This document shows, one piece after another, positions 1-11,752 of a DNA stretch of 64,000 nucleotides. A model generated the notes under the pieces. It was not told the origin of the DNA. It was given only the letters and a program-made list of their open reading frames with translations, and ran no database searches. The stretch comes from Trichodelitschia bisporula (Eukaryota; Ascomycota; Dothideomycetes; Phaeotrichales; Phaeotrichaceae), in assembly GCA_010356995.1 (NCBI GenBank), contig ML996695.1, positions 195,061-259,060 of the forward strand, in the 5' to 3' direction. A program made the translations under genes and the position numbers. Position 1 is the first letter of the stretch. Every line of letters starts with the position of its first letter.

Positions 1-715
1 CAGAGAGGGGAGAGGGAGTAGATGGGCTCCACGCTGGCGGTTACGAAAGAAGGATTGCGCTGCGAATCCCGTACACCGTAAGTGTTGATCTCACTGATTC
101 ACCGATGAGCGGGATCCTACGGTCAAAGGATCGTAGAGCACCAGTCATCGGGAGTTGGATAAAAGGTAATGGAAGCATAGGCTTGACACGTACAAAGACT
201 ACGGTATGAAGTGAAGAGGTGATGAAAGACGAAGAAGAGAAGAAAATTGAGCTGAAGAATATATACAATATCTTGTCCTCCGATGCTCCTTCCTGCCATC
301 GTGAGCACAATACATCATGTTCCTTTATTTCCCTTCCCACGACAGTACTCCTGCCTTGTCTACATCACACGAAAGCGAATCGAGGCCAAACCATCGAATG
401 GGCAAAACCCCCAGTCCCCAAATGCAGAGTGAAGTTTACACATGATGCCTATAGACGGAAGCCGGCGTCTGATGTCGAACCGCTGTATGAAGTCGAGCAT
501 TCAGCCGATGCCAAGTGATATCCCATTATCACGATGTACAATCAGCCCCTCATCCCCATATATACCCTTGAGTTGAGTGACGACTTGACACGGTAAGGCT
601 AGGAGTTAAGAATGCTTCTTGCTTTCTCTATCATACACTTACACCCCATTACCACTATACATATCACCCTCACCATCTCCATCTCCACCACTCTCATCAC
701 CCCCTCTCCCATACC
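1..715. other. left-edge intergenic stretch
   Basis: No gene could be supported here. The open frames are short, overlap on both strands and show no family motif or splice pattern. The last 100 bases are C- and A-rich and probably form the 3' flank of the FIT2-like gene that ends at 716. Confidence 0.5.
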
Positions 716-1807
716 CTACAACCCCGGCATCCCCACAACCCCCCTCCACTCAGCCCACCCCCGCGGCGCAAAATACACCCCCCAAACCACCAACCCCGCA
801 ATGAACCCCCCCGCCCACTTCTCCCTCCAGTCATGAAAAAACGCCGCCGTCATGAGCAACATCCACCAACAAACACCCACAACTCCAATGGCAATCCTAG
901 TACCCAGACCCGTGGGCCCCTCCCCCCCATCCCCCCCGCCATCCCTACTCTCAACCTCAAGACTCCGTCCCACACGCCCGACATGCCCACTCGCCTTCCT
1001 CACGCGGCGCTCCTCCCTCAACCCCGCCGCCCGCAGTACGGTAGGCAAAATTTCAAGCCCGAGCATCGCGCTCCCGAGCACGAGCAGGAACACATGGCCG
1101 GAGACATCGTGCCCGCCCAGCCACGCCCCCCCCGCGCGTCTACACTGCGCATGCGAGCGCGCCGCCAGCGCCGCATGTGTATCCCCGCCCGGCGGCACGC
1201 AGCCTCCCCCTGTAAGGACAAAAATGCGATCAATCAGCGCGGGGCCTAGGAACCACTGCGTCGTGGCCGCCCACGCAGTCGTACACAGCGCCCATCGCAC
1301 GAAAAGCTGCGCGAGGCGGCGCAGGCGGCGGTCGCGGTTGTCTCTTTCGTCGGCGCGGGCGGAGAGGGCTTTGGCCCCGGTGTCGGGGTTGTTGAGGCGG
1401 GCTTTGGCGTGCTCGAGGGCGTTCGCCTTCCTCCAGAATGCGCGGTGGGATAGGGCGAAGAGGAGCAGCGCGGCGCTGACCCATCCCCATCCCCTCTTTA
1501 CGAATACCACGTTCCATGCATTTGTCTTGCGCGCCCAGTACGCTGGGGCTAGTTTCTCGGGATGGAAGGCTTGGTGTTGCTGCGAGTAGGGGCTGGCGCG
1601 GATGTGCGGCGCTAGGGATGCGAAGAGGCTGCCCAGGGCGAGAGTGAGGGGGTAGAGAGCGAGGAGCGCGGTTTCGAGGGGGGTGGGGAGGTGGGGGGTG
1701 AGGGCGTGCCACGGGTGAGAGGCGGTGGTGGTGGTTTGGGGTTGGGGTTGAGGGGGGGCGGAGTACTGGCTAAACGGAGGAGGAGACGGTTTGCGTTTTG
1801 TTGCCAT
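716..1807 (-). CDS. SCS3: FIT2/SCS3-family ER lipid-droplet protein
   Basis: Single-exon gene of 363 residues. FIT2/Scs3 proteins are ER membrane enzymes with acyl-CoA diphosphatase activity, needed for normal lipid-droplet budding and phospholipid balance. The protein has several hydrophobic segments (about 43-66, 107-121, 167-200, 237-262, 303-322 and 332-346). It carries both family hallmarks: GGHDVSGHVFLL near residues 231-242, with the conserved His 238, and FFHDWREKWAGG near 323-334, with the second catalytic-type His 325. The N-terminus is Pro/Gln-rich and probably cytosolic. The start is an ATG at 1807. It shares a 224-bp divergent promoter with the EFM4 gene on the other strand. Family assignment rests on the two His motifs and topology; I am confident of it. 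Confidence 0.87.
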   Translation of the reverse strand: MATKRKPSPPPFSQYSAPPQPQPQTTTTASHPWHALTPHLPTPLETALLALYPLTLALGSLFASLAPHIRASPYSQQHQAFHPEKLAPAYWARKTNAWNVVFVKRGWGWVSAALLLFALSHRAFWRKANALEHAKARLNNPDTGAKALSARADERDNRDRRLRRLAQLFVRWALCTTAWAATTQWFLGPALIDRIFVLTGGGCVPPGGDTHAALAARSHAQCRRAGGAWLGGHDVSGHVFLLVLGSAMLGLEILPTVLRAAGLREERRVRKASGHVGRVGRSLEVESRDGGGDGGEGPTGLGTRIAIGVVGVCWWMLLMTAAFFHDWREKWAGGFIAGLVVWGVYFAPRGWAEWRGVVGMPGL

Positions 1808-2031
1808 TGTGATTGAAGACGAGGGAGAGAAGATGGTGAGGTAGAGGAGGAGGAAGAGGTAAGGTTGGCGATGAAGTTTGCTCAGGCGGCAAGCTTGCGC
1901 TTTTGCCTCCGCAAGAGGACAGATGGAATGACGTCCGCGCCAAGGCTGCCTCCGTTCCCAGTCCGTGCGTCACTGGAAGGCCGGCACGAATTTCAACTTC
2001 ACATCGACGGGAATCCACTCTCCAACATAAC
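1808..2031. promoter_or_regulatory. divergent promoter between FIT2-like and EFM4
   Basis: This 224-bp gap separates the two ATGs of divergently transcribed genes and must hold both promoters. I see no clear TATA box. The open frame running through it on the + strand lacks the conserved EFM4 N-terminus, so it is read as 5' leader rather than coding. Confidence 0.5.
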
Positions 2032-2881
2032 ATGTCCGACCCGCCGCCCCCCCCGCCCCTCGCGCCCAGCGACCTGGGCACGAAAGACTAGTTCGTCCCT
2101 CCACCTACTCTCCAGCTTCAACTCACACTCTCTCAGCTGGGACGCCACCTACGCCCGCGAACTCGCCAACCATGCCGCATCGCCCGATGACGAGGGGACG
2201 GTATGGTTCGCCGACGCGGGCGCCGAGGAAAAGGTCATCGAACTGCTCGAAGGCATGGCGGACGAGGGCGTGTTGGTCAAGGACGACGGGCCCGGCCAAC
2301 CGGCGACCAGTTTCGTGGATTTGGGCACGGGGAATGGACATTTGCTGTTTGCGCTCAGGGATGAAGGGTGGAATGGCGTTATGCTGGGTGTGGATTATAG
2401 TCCTGCGTCTGTGGAGTTGGCGAGGAGGATTGAGGTGGCGCGGCGCGAGGGCGGGCCCGCTGAGGACGACGAGGAGGATGAGGATGAGGAGACCGATGAC
2501 GCTGGCCCAGTCTTCCCCTCCGGCCCGCCCGTCGTTTTCGCAGAGCACGACATCCTCTCCCCATCCCCACCCTCCTCCCTCCCCGCAGGCGGTGCAGACG
2601 TACTCCTCGACAAAGGCACCTTCGACGCGATCACCCTCAACAGCTCTGTAGACACAGGCCGCACCACCGGCGAGCGCTACGTCTCCAACATTGCGTCCCT
2701 CCTCCAACCCACCGGACGCCTCGTAATCACGTCCTGCAACTGGACGGAAGCAGAGCTACGGACCTGGTTCGAGCGTCCCGGGGCCGGATTCGCATTCGAG
2801 CGCCGCGTCGCGTATCCGACCTTTACATTTGGCGGGCAGAGTGGGCAGTCCGTCGTGACGGCCGTGTTTAGGCGCATGTAA
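2032..2881 (+). CDS. EFM4: EFM4-like elongation-factor lysine methyltransferase
   Basis: Two exons, 2032-2090 and 2137-2881, encode 267 residues. The 46-bp intron is placed by frame: joining restores LGTKDYWDATYAREL, the characteristic N-terminal motif of the EFM4/METTL10 family, whereas neither unspliced frame does. Family members are SAM-dependent methyltransferases acting on a lysine of translation elongation factor 1-alpha in the cytosol. The SAM-binding motif I is visible as DLGTGNGHLLFAL, followed by an acidic loop and the post-motif LLDKGTFDAITLNS. An acidic, low-complexity insert (DDEEDEDEETDD) lies between motifs. The + strand frame is open further upstream to 1865 but lacks family similarity, so the ATG at 2032 is preferred. 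The stop is 12 bp from the stop of the convergent NNT1-like gene. Confidence 0.85.
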
Positions 2882-2893
2882 TCCCATCCATAC

Positions 2894-3873
2894 CTACATC
2901 TCCCACTCCCCCTCCCCCACCCGCCGCAATCGCGCAACAACAAGCCACTTCTTCCCCTAACCCACGCCCTCCCCCCTCTCCCCCATCCCACCCCCTCCTC
3001 CCCCCCATCCACATCCACCTCCCACACCTCCTCAACCTCCAACCCCACCCGCCCTGTCTCCTCCGCAAAGAACCCAGCTACAGCCCCCCGCCCCGTATGT
3101 AACCCAGCAACAACATACACCCTCCCCCCCCGGCGCCAGAAAATACGCCATCGACTGCGCAAGCGCCCCCTGCGCCCCAGCCACCCACAGCATATCCGCA
3201 GCCAGTATCCTACAAAACGCCCCCACACGTCCTTGCGCCCATAGCGTGTGCGTCTCGCCCCAAGCGTGCCCCTCGACGTGTACGCGGTGCGCGAGAGGGG
3301 GCGGGTATATTAGTCTCCACGTTATGCGCGAGCGTGGACAGGATCGTCGGGGAGGGGAAGTCTGTCATCGTAACCTGCGCTTGGCTTAGTACGTAGTAGG
3401 CGGGGAAGGCGGGGGGCGGGGGGGTGGGGGGGGGGGTTAGGGGAGGGGGTATACAGAAGCCGCACCTGCCAACGCACTCACTATCCCCGCCAACCCCGTC
3501 CCGGCACCGAGTTCGAGCACGGCGTGCCCGGACACGTGCCACGAGGCGTCGGTTCCACCATGTCCCGGGTGCGAGGGGGCGGTGGGCCCCACTCCCCGGG
3601 CGCGTAGGGTTAGGTCTTCGCTTCCCTGTCCTGTCGGCCGGGGCCGCTGATGATTTCGGCCGTGAGTACGCTTGCGTTCCAGAGGTAGTGCGCGAAGCGC
3701 GCACGGTCGGATTCGCTGCGCACGTCTGCGAGGGAGAGCTGGATGGGGGGCCATGATGGGGAGGAGGGTGCGTAGGAGAGGATTGAGGAGACTTCGCCGT
3801 GCTGGTTCCTCAGGTCGTCGGTGAAGAGTCGGCTGAGGGCGTATTGGAAGATGTCTTCGGGCTCGTCGGGCGC
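2894..3873 (-). CDS. EFM7/NNT1-like protein N-methyltransferase, reading frame broken
   Basis: The pieces match the EFM7/NNT1 family (SAM-dependent methyltransferase acting on eEF1A; older name nicotinamide N-methyltransferase-like). In order on the minus strand: DEPEDIFQYALSRLF, HYLWNASVLTAEII, motif I GHAVLELGAGTGLAGI, an intron at about 3374-3460 ending before VTMTDFPSPTIL, then VEGHAWGETHTLWAQG, RILAADMLW, VYVVAGLHTGRG, EVEEVW and a terminal KKWLVVARLRR. These lie in different frames. Four changes of frame are needed, near 3640, 3300, 3126 and 2960, each explained by one base gained or lost in a run of C or G. The 5' end is unresolved: an acceptor-like CAG precedes 3873, but I could not join it to a start ATG. 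Either the gene is decaying or the base calls in homopolymers are wrong. Confidence 0.7.
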
Positions 3874-3895
3874 CTGGAGAGGGGAGGTGGAAGAG

Positions 3896-4720
3896 GGGGG
3901 ATGAAGGGCGGGGAGTGGGGTTGGGGTGTAACCGGATTGACGAGGTTAGCATTTAGCCGTCTCACTATCTGTGTGCTGCACCGGTATCTTGTACCAAACG
4001 AATGTAATTCTGGCGAGAAGTGAAGCTATCACGAAGCTATCGTGACCTGCGCCCTTGCCCGCCTACCCCGCACGTGCGCGCCTTGCCCCTCCCCTCCCCT
4101 CCCCTCCACGATAAGGTTCCCCAGCCCATCATCGATTCTTCCAGAACCCCACCCAAGGCACGCACCCGCCGCCCTGCTCACGGGTAGGCGCATCGAATTG
4201 GGCGCACGGCTGCACGACCGGTAACGCCCGAGGGCGGCGGGGTGTGGCACCAAGACTTCAGCCTTGTATCGAGGTACCCTAGCACCGTTATGCCACACTT
4301 GAATCTCTCAAGACGCATTTCTCACGATACTTTGATGAGAACTATCCCACGCAACGATGTTTCATGCGCGACGCACCCTAGCGCATCTCCCCTACGCGTT
4401 CCGCGCGCCAGCCAGATCGCACTACGTAATGCGCGGCCCCGGTACCCGCACCCAGGGCACGCCACATCCGGATCGGGAAACATGTTACCTAAACCCACGG
4501 TTTGGGGCCAATGACACTGGCAACGGTGCTGGGTGCTTAAAAGGACTGCCATCCTCAATTTAACTTACCAGCGCATTTGCACCATGCTGTCTCGCAGAGG
4601 CAGTTAGTTCTTTCGTTCCAAATGAATATATCTCGATTAAATCCCACACGCTGCGCCCTATCCAGAACATATCCCACACGCCCTGTCAAGAACATATCCC
4701 GCTTACAAACAACCCAAGCC
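3896..4720. other. intergenic stretch with CCCCT repeat
   Basis: No supported gene. It probably contains the missing 5' exon of the NNT1-like gene and the 3' flank of the permease. A short run of four CCCCT units lies at about 4087-4108. The open frames on both strands have no recognisable features. Confidence 0.4.
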
Positions 4721-6609
4721 TCATTTCGTCGCAACCACCTTCTCCACCCCATCCAAATACATAACCGCCACCTTGGGCCCCGGATACTTCGTCCGGCCGT
4801 GGATGAACCACCACACCGTCGTCAGCGCCAAAACACCCGCCAGAATCACGCTGTTGTAATTCATGCTCGACACGCTTGTCGGCATCGCGTACGCTGCGCC
4901 TATTAGCCCCGTCCCACAAAACCTTCTCCTGGGAACACTCACGGAAGCAAAACATAACGTTGAAAAACACAATCAACAGCACCGCAGCGGCCTGGATCGG
5001 GAAACCCCATTTCCCGAGACGGAAGGGTCCGAAGGGTACGTTCTTCCGCCCGGTGAACAGGTGCGGCGCGATGGCGCACGCGTACGACGTGCTGGTTAGG
5101 ATGATGAAGGAGCCGACCAGGTCCTGGAAGGCGGTTTTGCTGCCGAGTGGGATGGCGCCTAGGGCGGCGCAGAATACGGCTGTGGGGAGTTAGGCGCTGG
5201 GTCGAACGAGCATGGGAAACTTACTGCAGAGGATGAAGGAGGGGATTGGGCAGCTGAGCTTGTGGTTCACGCGGGAGAAGAATTTGGGGAAGGGGGTTGC
5301 GTTGTCGCGCGCTAGCGACCACCAGATGCGGCTCACCTGCGGGTGTTAGCAGGGCTATTTACGTGGAGCAGGGACGTACGGTCAGGAACGTGCCGACGAG
5401 GCAGATGAGCACGGAGAAGAAGATGATGAGCAGCAGGCCAAAGGTTGCGCCCTTGCTGTTCGTCGCCTGCGAGTACACGGCCGCCAGGGGGAATGCGCCG
5501 TTGCTGTTCAGGACGGCGTCGATGTCGTTGATGCCGTACAGAATGGCGATGGCGAAGAAGAACGACGCTGTGGCCTTCGTTAGTAGGTTCCGCGTCAAGG
5601 CTCAGGAGACTCACTCAGGCACCCTAGGATAATTTGCGCGGCGATGGCGATCGGCAGCTCGCGCTTCGGGTTGGGGAGTTCTTCGGCCATGTGCGTGATG
5701 GCGTCGGGCGTGCCGATGGTGAAGGCGCCGTTTAGCACTCCGGTCAGGAAGGCGACGCCGCTGCTCCAGCCCGTCTGGTTGTCCCAGTCGGTCCAGACGA
5801 AGGCGTTGCTCGCGTGCTTCTCAGGCATCGAAACCACGACGATGATGGTAATTATGCCGCCGACAATCACCAGGAAAAGCCCCGCATCCTGCAGCTTCGG
5901 GATCAGGCGGTTGTAGAAGATGCAGAACGAGGAGCAGACGACTGTGAGTAGCAGGTACGCGACATAAACGTGCCATGCCTGGATCTCAAGGTCCGGATGG
6001 AACACGGCGTACAACTGCACCGCGATGCTGGCCGCGATCTGCATAATCGATGCCAAGTCGAACATCCAGCCGAAGAAGTTGAGCGCGCCGGTGAAGAACC
6101 CGAGCGCACGACCGTACTTCGGCCCTGGCGTCACGGATGCCCAGTGGTACACGCCACCGGCCGATGGAATGGCGGAGGCGAGCTGACCGGGTAAGTCCAG
6201 AACACTAGTTTGACGCATCCACTAACCTCTGCGATGCAGGTCGCGACGATGCCGTAGTAAATACACGCAACGAGGAGTTCGTACAAAATGCCCGGTGGGC
6301 CGCCATTGACTGTACTCATCAGATACACAGTTCATCGGGGTCAAGACGCGTCGTGCACTCACAAATGGACACCGTGATCGAACCGCCGAGGGCCACCCAC
6401 GCGTTATCGATCGTCAAGGCCAGACCGCACAAGCTCCAGATGCCGTATTGTCGCGCCAGCTCATCCTTGTGCCCCGACGCGTTGACCTCCTCGCCCCCCA
6501 GGACTTCGACGACATTGGACATTTTCCGGTCGTAGTCTACCGAGTGAACGCTTCCAGCCACCGGCGACTCCGGAACCGGAACCGCCTTATCCTTCTCCAT
6601 GTCTGCCAT
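4721..6609 (-). CDS. choline/GABA-type amino-acid permease (APC superfamily)
   Basis: Seven exons read on the minus strand: 6609-6363, 6309-6227, 6182-5615, 5567-5380, 5336-5225, 5179-4943 and 4893-4721, giving 535 residues. The six introns are 43-53 bp with GTGAGT/GTTAGT/GTACGT/GTAAGT donors; several have a CTAAC branch site. It belongs to the fungal amino-acid/choline transporter family (relatives of yeast Hnm1 and GABA permeases) and should move a cationic or zwitterionic substrate across the plasma membrane. Evidence includes the SLCGLALTIDNAWVALGGS start of TM1, NGGPPGILYELL, SAGGVYHWA, HMAEELPNPKRELP before a central helix, and VSRIWWSLARDNATPFPKFF. About twelve membrane segments follow an approximately 60-residue cytosolic N-terminus. 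The start is an ATG at 6609; a TTG-initiated extension has no support. Substrate cannot be read from sequence. Confidence 0.85.
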
Positions 6610-8557
6610 CTCGTCGATAGGATAGGCAGATACAAAAGTCGACCAGCAACTATGATGCTCAACGGGAGCAAGTCACGGGATCGCGACTAAGATACTGAGA
6701 GAAAGAGGAAAGGCGCTACTGGGGGGCTCTGCTCTGGGCCTCGCGTTGCTTAAATCCCCCGCGACGCCGAATCTACGGGCCCGAGAACAACGTGCGGGAT
6801 GAACACCGACCGGGGATTAAACGTCAGGCTGGTCGGGTTGGCGTCGACAAGTGTAAACATGTGTCTTAGGTCCGACTAAGCACAGAGGAGTAGATTCCAA
6901 CGTCAATGGCTGTCGAGCGATGATAGAGGCTTGATTTGCCCGTCAGCGGAGATGGGGCGGATCCACCAGAGATAGTATCAGAGCTGATAGGAGAGAGCAA
7001 AGCGGGATAACATGTTTTACAGGTGCCTTTACGTTGGAGTGAGCAGAAGGGAATTAGGAATATTGTTATCTTCGACGCGTGGCTGTTACCACCATGCTTT
7101 TTCGAGGTAAAGCACAGCAAACCGCGGTTATCTGGCGCCGGGCGCTAGGGCCCGTGGCGTTCGATCTGACTTGGGGGAATTTGGGGAGTCTTGGGGAAAG
7201 CCATGATGGTGATTGGTGATGGGGACGGTTAGGTTGTTTTACGTTGTGGAGCAAACGAGGTTCTTGTGTGCTGTGAACTCGTGCTCGTGCTCGTGTTCCT
7301 TCAAGGTGGGGACCCCATGTGGTGCGATGGCAGCATTAGCTGCGGAGCGGCTTCCTGAGGCGTGGTGTAAGGTCGATGGCATCATCGTTTGGTGAAGTTT
7401 TTCCTTCTAGAGTGGACAAAGCGATGCGGACGATAATTGACTGCTCGAATGAATAACAAAGTCAGCATTACGGCAGCATTTGTTCGAGAGATAACATGGT
7501 GTTGAAACACACGATAGATCGACCGACGGTGAGAGGACAAGAGGTGTTGAAGGGCCGTCTCTTCCTCCGAAGCAAAACTCTGCCCCCACTTCACATCACG
7601 TGTCATTCCCCGCATATTTGAACGTTGAGACGCCAAAGATCCGTCTTCGGAGAGCTACTACTGTACCACTAGAACACTAGAATACCGTCTCACGGGGTTA
7701 TTACGCAACTTCAGCTGGAAAGTGTGAGGCTAAGACTGCAAAAACCCCCAAACTTCGACTTCTAGCTTTGACCTTTCCTAAACCTCCAGTTTCTGTTATA
7801 CCAGCCCGTTGGTCAAGATAAGCAATTTTGTGCGCAGGGATGCTTGCATTAGACGGGCCTGACGAGCGGCCCAGATGTTTGGCGTGGCCCTTGGTGATCG
7901 ACAAATGAGAGACGTCACTTTGCGGGTGAGCTGGGAACAACCGCCAGCCTCGTCACCATCCTCTCAAGAGGACGTTGCAATTCCCGCTTTCGGTTGCAGG
8001 CGTATCTGTGCGGGATGAAGTCCCGATTCGCCACAGCTATCGCCAAAGTAGCCATGCGGCAATGTGCCCGTCTCCAGGTCCGCAAGTCCCTAGGCCAGGG
8101 CCTTGGATGCTCCTCGGTCGGGAGGGTATCAAAACCTTCATGCATATACATCTCGCCCTACAGTCTACGCTTAAAGCTGATTGATTGACACAGAGAAAAC
8201 CAGGTCCCTATGCTTGGCCTCGCCCGCCATGTGGGTGCAGCGCGTTACCTCATGGCCTTTGGCCGGGCTCACTTCATTCGACGGCGCCAGAACCTGCAGA
8301 GTCTGGGCAGAGCATAACGTGCTTCGATTGCCTCCACAATCATAGTAGACGCATCGGTAGCTGTCCATAAGTAAAGCGGGGTCCAGGGTTCCGTCGTGCT
8401 GGCGCGGTCCACTTGGTCGGCTTGACTGCTTCCGCATATAATTATCGGTCTATCAAGACTCAAGAGTGCTTGACCCACCTCGGCCACATCCCGGCATCCA
8501 TTTCTCGTGCTCTCTTTGTTGCCACGAACTTCGCTCGCGTGCCCAGACGTCCTCATC
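6610..8557. other. divergent intergenic region between permease and MATE genes
   Basis: About 1.9 kb separates two divergent transporter genes. I see no coding frame with family motifs or splice structure. A short CTCGTG repeat occurs near 7280. It presumably holds both promoters; no TATA box was placed with confidence. Confidence 0.45.
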
Positions 8558-10216
8558 ATGGAGGGCCGCCAGGGAAGTATCAGTTCAGCAAGCGGACTGC
8601 TCCCGGAGAACATGCGGGATCGTCACCGCAAGCTGTCACGTTCGTCGCTGGAACCGCCAAACGAACACACGAGTCTTTTACCGAAGCCGGATGATACCGA
8701 GACAGGAGAGGTCATCGAGATTGACAATGAAGAGTCCGGTACAAGCGAAACGCGCCTGGTCCTGCGCGAATTCGGCGTCCTCATTCGCGGCTCAATGCCC
8801 GTGATTCTGGCGTATGCGCTGCAAAACTCGCTTCAGACGGTGTCGGTGTTGATCGTCGGTCGTCTGTCGCCCGAAGCGCTGGCCACGGCTGCCTTTGCGT
8901 ACATGTTCGCCATGGCCACGGGGTGGCTCATTGCGCTAGGTGGAACAACTGCAATCGACACTTTGGCATCCGCAACCTTCACCGGCAGCAAGAACCCGCA
9001 CGATCTCGGAATCATTCTCCAGCGGGCCTTCATTCTGCTTCTGCTCTTCTACATCCCAGTCGCCGCTCTATGGGCCGCCTCAGAGCCCATTTTCAAGGCT
9101 CTCGGCCAGGAAGCGTACATTGCTCGTGATGCGGCGCGTTTCCTTACAGTTTTGATCCCCGGCGGAGTCGGATACATCTATTTCGAGTGCATGAAGAAGT
9201 ATCTCCAAGCGCAAGGTCAGTCGTGTTTCGTTTCAACGTCCGCAGTCTAACAGTCTACAGAAATCATGCGCCCCGGCACCTACGTCCTTTTCATTACCTC
9301 ACCGCTCAACGCACTCCTCAACTACCTCTTTGTCTACACCTTCGACATGGGCCTCCTCGGCGCCCCCTTCGCCACGTCCATCAGCTACTGGCTCTCCTTC
9401 CTGCTCCTCGTCGCGTACGCGCGCTTTGTCGACGGCTCGCAGTGCTGGGGTGGGTGGACACGGCGTTCCTTGCGCAACGCGGGCACCTTCGCCCGCCTCG
9501 CTATCCTGGGCGTCATCCACGTCGGCACCGAGTGGTGGGCCTTCGAGATCGTGGCCATTGTGGCGGGCCAGCTAGGCACCATCGATCTCGCCGCCCAGAG
9601 CGTCATCATGACGACCGACCAGGTCATGAACACGATCCCGTTCGGCGTCGGCGTCGCGACCAGCGCGCGCGTCGGGAACTTGCTCGGTGCGCGCAAGGCT
9701 AAGGGTGCAGCTCGCGCGGCAAACACTGCGGCCTGGCTGAGCATGATCTTCGGCGTGATCGTGCTGGCGGTTCTGATGGGCGTCAAGGACTTTTATGCCC
9801 GCATTTTCAATGACGACGAGCGTGTTGTCAAGTTAACGGCGGAAGTTATGCCCTACGTCGCACTGTTTCAGATTGCCGATGGGCTCAACGGATCGTGCGG
9901 CGGGTCGTTGCGTGGGATGGGGAGGCAGCATGTTGGCGCGGCGGTGAACCTTATCAGTTACTACTGCGGTGCGCTGCCGCTGGGTATCTATCTTGCTTTC
10001 CATGGCTGGGGGTTGGCGGGCTTATGGGTTGGACAGTGTATTGCGCTTTACCTGGTGGGCGCGTTTGAGTGGGTTATCGTTGCGTTTAGCGATTGGGACC
10101 ATCAGGTCCGGAAGGCATTTGATAGGATGGATTTTGAGGAGAGGGTGGATATCATCGTCGAAAACGAGGACAGCGATGAGACGGTCGATGCGGACGGCCA
10201 TGCGAACGGGAGGTGA
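8558..10216 (+). CDS. MATE-family multidrug/organic cation exporter
   Basis: Two exons, 8558-9215 and 9261-10216, encode 537 residues; the 45-bp intron has a CTAAC branch site and joins LQAQ to EIMRPGTY. MATE exporters are 12-helix antiporters that expel organic cations or drugs using a proton or sodium gradient, in fungi at the plasma or vacuolar membrane. Support comes from a roughly 70-residue polar N-terminus, then repeated hydrophobic segments with MATE-type motifs: SMPVILAYALQNSLQTVSVL, GRLSPEALATAAFAYMFA, ALGGTTAIDTLASATFTGS, and in the second half ISYWLSFLLL, ATSARVGNLLGARKAKGA and GSCGGSLRGMGRQHVGAAVN. Length is normal for fungal members. A frame open to the left begins with GTG, so the ATG at 8558 is taken as start. 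Confidence 0.88.
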
Positions 10217-11752
10217 GTTACGAGTTTAGAGGCGCCCTTCGCTTAGAATTGGTGATACACACGGCGCCTTTTTTACGTAGAGAAAACGACGTTATTCCTT
10301 TGTTCTGTCTTTCGCATCGTCGCGTCTTTGACTCCAAATTACCAACAAAAAACAACTGGATTGGTCTCGTTCATACGCCAGAGATGAACGCATGTCGTTA
10401 CCATGTCGTGCGCCCGCCAAGCATGACGGTCGTCGCAACCTCATTCAGGAGCGATTCGTACTACCACTGACCGCACCAGCTCATCCCGCCACTACAAACT
10501 CCAAGATGATGTTGAACGCAGCGGGCCCGCACTCCGCGCCGAGAGGGGCAGATTTTTCGCCCCGCGCTCAACCCCACCTTGGCCACCACCGGGGATGGGC
10601 CTAAAACGAGCAATGCTGATGCCATTCGACCTCAAACTTCCCGCACGGCATCGAATTCGGCAGCAGCAGCATGAAAAGCGCTGCAGCCATGACCCGCTCG
10701 ACGACTGACGACTCCGTTCGTTATCAGCTCTGGGTCCTGATCAGTGGCGGGAAGAGCGGTTGCTATCAAGCGGACGGGTTGGCCGCGTCTCCGCGGTGGA
10801 TTTGCGATGGAATCAGCTAAGCGCGCATGGCCACTGCGAACGGGAATATCGCCATCTAGTCGGACGCCACCACGCGCATAATGGTCGCACGTAACAAGGC
10901 TAGGTGTGCTAGGCGCCGCTTGGTTCCGAGCGAGCCCAAGCGTTGGCCGTGGATATGCAGGCTGATAAGGCATTGGGAAGGCGATGATGGCGCTCTGCGA
11001 TTGAGGTTGTCTCTTGTTATGCACGTTTAGGTAAGTGGACGTGCAGCAACGTGCGCGCCATGCAGCTCACTGACCTATTACCCCGCAGCCGAATGGCCCG
11101 AGTCCGGATCTAGTCTCACATGTTCGGCTGCTTTGGGAAATTTGGAAGGTTAGACCGCAATCGGATGGTTACTGCTATTATGCTGTTGACGTAACGGCAT
11201 GCGTCCCACAGAACTATCGCTCCGACCCAGTCAGCTCGCGGCATGGCTCGGGCGGACGACGGGATGGGATGAGCTTGATCTGACGGTTCGGCCGGGCGAA
11301 GCTTCGCACTAAGAAGTTTATATCCTACTTACCCAACCCGGCCCCGATACGGGGGTTAAAGAGCTATCTCGATGTGCTATGGCGCTCTTTTCGCGCCCCA
11401 TCGCCCTAGGGTGAATCATCGTCATAGGTAAGCACTCTGTAGTAACGTGAATTACCTGATGGCCGATTGACAACCGCGCGAACAGCCCGTCAAATCACCG
11501 GGAGATGCCGAGTCCGTCTCCAGTTCCCAGTTCAACCATCCCGTCCTCAATGCTGTGGAGCTGCATCGTTACCTAACAGCAATCGGCATGGCCTGTATCG
11601 TACCGGCTCGGCTCCTCGCCATGTCCTGCAGCAACGGCTAAATACCGCTCTCTCCCATTGACGGGTTTCCTCAGCTCCCACTCAATCGCATCTCAGCCGC
11701 GTTTCCCCCCTCTTTCCTCCCTTCCCCAGCTTCCCCGCCACCAGACACAACC
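10217..11752. other. intergenic stretch upstream of agmatinase
   Basis: About 1.5 kb between two + strand genes. Only short overlapping frames without motifs are seen. A TATA-like TTTATATCC lies near 11317, too far from the agmatinase start to be assigned without transcript ends. Confidence 0.4.

Noticed and set aside
1865-2136. N-terminal extension of the EFM4 frame upstream of the intron
   Set aside because: The unspliced frame lacks the conserved LGTKDYWD motif, which is restored only by starting at 2032 and splicing 2091-2136.
3603-3652. A 44-bp GTACTC...CAG intron that would fix one frame change in the NNT1-like gene
   Set aside because: It would delete the VLTAEII segment that fits the family and lacks a branch site. 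A one-base change in a C run is simpler.
11317-11325. TTTATATCC as a TATA box for the agmatinase gene
   Set aside because: It lies more than 400 bp from the ATG, beyond the spacing seen for the other genes here; without transcript ends it cannot be assigned.
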